A stretch of 8,526 nt of DNA. It comes from an uncultured Cloacibacillus sp. (GTDB lineage: Bacteria > Synergistota > Synergistia > Synergistales > Synergistaceae). Positions within the stretch are counted from its first letter, which is position 1; each line of letters begins with the position of its first letter. Shown in pieces: positions 7,030-8,526 of the stretch. The translations under genes and the position numbers were made by a program. A model generated the notes under the pieces. That model had not been told where the DNA came from. It saw nothing but the letters and a program-made list of their open reading frames with translations, and ran no database searches. Where the stretch lies: positions 1 through 8,526 of the forward strand of contig CAKSWL010000080.1 in assembly GCA_934511335.1 (NCBI GenBank), given 5' to 3'.

Positions 7030-7859
7030 AGATCATAATCGCCAATCCGACGGGACTTTGCTTTGGAGTGAAGCGCGCGATCACGACCCTTGAGGAGGAG
7101 CTCAAAAAGACCCGCCAGGCCTATGCGCTCGGCAGTCCGATACACAATCCGCAGGAGATCGAGCGGCTGGAAAAAATGGGGCTTGTCGTCGTCGATTCTC
7201 CGGAAGAGGTGCCCGAAGGCGCCGTATCTTTTGTGCGGGCGCACGGAGTAACGCCGGAAATATTTGCCTTGCTGCGCGAGAGAAGCGCAAAAATGGTCGA
7301 TGGAACATGTCCTTTTGTAAAAACGGCGCAGGAAAGGGCACAGACCCTTTCCCAAGATGGCTATATCGTGATAATATTAGGAGACGCCTCCCATCCGGAG
7401 GTCAAGGGCATTATGGGTTATGTATCGGGGGAGGTACACGTGCTGGCCTCCGCGGACGAGATACCGCGCAGCCTTTTCGGAAAACGGTGCGGCATACTGA
7501 GCCAGACGACGCAGCGCGTCGAGACTTTTGCAGCGCTCGTGTCCGGATTTGCCTCCGTATCTCCCGAGATAAAGGTATATAATACGATATGCCGCGCAAC
7601 GCTCGCGCGCCAGCAGTCCGTTTGCCGTCTGGCGAAAGAGGCGGACGGCATGATAGTGCTGGGCGGCAGAAATAGCGCCAATACAAGAAAGCTCGCAGAG
7701 ATCGGCTCCGGTTCCGGAGTGCCGACCTTGTGGATAGAACACGCAGGAGAACTGGAAAGGGGCTGGTTGGAAAATAAGGACACGATAGGAATAGCCGCGG
7801 GAGGCAGCACCCCCGATTGGCTGATTAAAGAACTGATCCAAAAATTAAAGATGATGTAA
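7026..7859 (+). CDS. ispH: 4-hydroxy-3-methylbut-2-enyl diphosphate reductase
   Basis: IspH (LytB) is the iron-sulfur enzyme of the last MEP-pathway step, reducing HMBPP to IPP and DMAPP. The 277 residues are typical of the short bacterial form without the S1 fusion. The three cluster-ligating cysteines are C12 (GLCFGVKRA), C95 (GTCPFVKTA) and C189 (NTICRAT). Substrate-site residues match: H40 in SPIHNP, H73 in RAHGV, H123 and E125 in SHPEVKG, SQTT at 159-162, S217 and N219 in NSAN, and S261 in GGSTPDW. The middle of the NSAN segment is Ala where E. coli has Ser (SSN). ATG 7026 overlaps the miaA stop as ATGA. The in-frame open stretch upstream to 6942 lies inside miaA and is not used. Its DMAPP product is the MiaA substrate. 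The central part is clearly AT-richer than miaA. It ends in TAA, unlike the five other complete gene ends, which use TGA. Confidence 0.97.
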   Translation: MKIIIANPTGLCFGVKRAITTLEEELKKTRQAYALGSPIHNPQEIERLEKMGLVVVDSPEEVPEGAVSFVRAHGVTPEIFALLRERSAKMVDGTCPFVKTAQERAQTLSQDGYIVIILGDASHPEVKGIMGYVSGEVHVLASADEIPRSLFGKRCGILSQTTQRVETFAALVSGFASVSPEIKVYNTICRATLARQQSVCRLAKEADGMIVLGGRNSANTRKLAEIGSGSGVPTLWIEHAGELERGWLENKDTIGIAAGGSTPDWLIKELIQKLKMM

Positions 7860-7861
7860 GC

Positions 7862-7867
7862 AGGAGG
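7862..7867 (+). promoter_or_regulatory. Perfect Shine-Dalgarno for rpsA
   Basis: AGGAGG lies 9 bases before ATG 7877. In-frame ATG 7868 and TTG 7871 are also present, but they lie 0 and 3 bases from the site, too close for normal initiation. This supports 7877 as the start and suggests strong translation of rpsA independent of ispH. Confidence 0.8.
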
Positions 7868-7876
7868 ATGTTGGGA

Positions 7877-8526
7877 ATGGCTGACGAGCTTCGCACAGAA
7901 GACGTAATGGAAACACAGGAAAAAGAAGAAACAATGGAAGAAATGATGCAGCAGTACGATGTGATGGGCGACTTCCACCGCGGCAAGGTCGTGGAGGGTA
8001 TCGTCGTCGATTCACGTGAGGACGGCTGGCTCGTAGATGTAGGCTACAAATGCGAAGGCTTTCTTCCGCGCAAAGAATGGACTCACAGAGTTCTCGTAGA
8101 AGAGACTCCCGAGCCTGAGAACGGCGCCAAGGTCAGAGTGCAGATCACAAATATCGGGCAGGGCGAAGACGCCCAGCTCGGCCTCTCACGCTGGCGCTGC
8201 GAATTTGATGAGCGCTGGAACAAGCTCGAAGAAGAGGCGGGGAACAACGAAACGATCTCTGTAAAGGGGATCCGCAAGGTAAAGGGCGGCCTCATCGTGA
8301 GCTGCTGCGGCATCGAGGGCTTCATCCCCATCTCGCACCTTACGCAGGAGGGCCACGGAGTGAACCCTGGAAAGCTTCTTGGCCAGGAATTCCCTGTGAA
8401 GCTGATCGAAAAAGACCGCAGAAAGCGCCGCCTCGTATTCTCACGCCGCAGCCTTATCGAAGAGGAACTTACGGGCATCCGCCAGGCCTTCTATGAGCAG
8501 GTACACGAAGGCGATGTTCTCGAAGG
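7877..8526 (+). CDS. rpsA: 30S ribosomal protein S1, N-terminal part (3' end outside window)
   Basis: S1 binds mRNA at the 30S subunit through repeated OB-fold S1 domains and helps initiate translation. The 216 complete codons visible run off the window without a stop. An acidic leader (residues 1-30, rich in Glu and Met) precedes S1 repeat 1 (about 35-105, with GIVVDSREDGWLVDVGYKCE then GFLP). Repeat 2 follows (about 124-191, with VKGGLIVSCCGIEGFIPISHL and a basic RRKRRLVFSRR end). Repeat 3 seems to begin near 211 with EGDVLEG. ATG 7877 is chosen by spacing from AGGAGG; ATG 7868 would add three residues. The gene is in a different frame from ispH and separated from its stop by 17 bases, so it is not fused, although IspH-S1 fusions exist in some Clostridia. 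The total number of S1 repeats cannot be seen. Another S1-domain protein is possible, but the position after ispH favours RpsA. Confidence 0.92.
   Translation, partial: MADELRTEDVMETQEKEETMEEMMQQYDVMGDFHRGKVVEGIVVDSREDGWLVDVGYKCEGFLPRKEWTHRVLVEETPEPENGAKVRVQITNIGQGEDAQLGLSRWRCEFDERWNKLEEEAGNNETISVKGIRKVKGGLIVSCCGIEGFIPISHLTQEGHGVNPGKLLGQEFPVKLIEKDRRKRRLVFSRRSLIEEELTGIRQAFYEQVHEGDVLE

Noticed and set aside
7578..7583. Perfect TATAAT inside ispH as a possible rpsA promoter
   Set aside because: No acceptable -35 lies 16-18 bases upstream, and the bases encode the conserved Val-Tyr-Asn-Thr before the third cluster cysteine.

Overview
The window is a compact stretch of bacterial chromosome with seven protein genes, all on the + strand: alaS (3' part), ruvX, mutS, mutL, miaA, ispH and rpsA (5' part). 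I see no RNA gene, insertion sequence, phage gene, CRISPR array or gene on the minus strand. The long open frames on the minus strand and in other + frames look like by-products of high-GC coding sequence. No gap exceeds 165 bases.

The sequence suggests a GC-rich (about 60%) bacterium outside the enteric gammaproteobacteria. MutL carries the C-terminal endonuclease motifs that E. coli MutL lacks. ispH lies directly before rpsA, an arrangement I associate with Clostridia-like Firmicutes and Synergistota. miaA is not followed by hfq within the window. My best guess from memory is a member of the Synergistota (Cloacibacillus/Synergistes-like), but this is inference, not the result of a search.

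Layout: alaS (1-1191) overlaps ruvX (1191-1601) by one base. A 165-base gap (1602-1766) follows, with a strong GC hairpin, a T6 run and short tetranucleotide repeats just ahead of the mutS ribosome binding site. mutS, mutL, miaA and ispH are then joined by three successive 4-base ATGA overlaps. A 17-base gap with a perfect AGGAGG leads into rpsA, which runs off the end.

Functionally, AlaS charges and proofreads tRNA-Ala and RuvX (YqgF) acts on rRNA and/or Holliday junctions. MutS and MutL are the mismatch repair pair, with a nicking-type MutL and likely sliding-clamp motifs in both. MiaA uses dimethylallyl diphosphate to modify tRNA A37, and IspH makes that same substrate in the last step of the MEP pathway. 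RpsA is ribosomal protein S1. The mix is translation fidelity, replication fidelity and isoprenoid supply, probably co-transcribed from mutS onward. I found no evidence of an undescribed system. The most useful observations are the mutS leader, a substitution in the MutL endonuclease motif, homopolymer runs near the start of miaA and inside mutL, and an AT-richer stretch in ispH.
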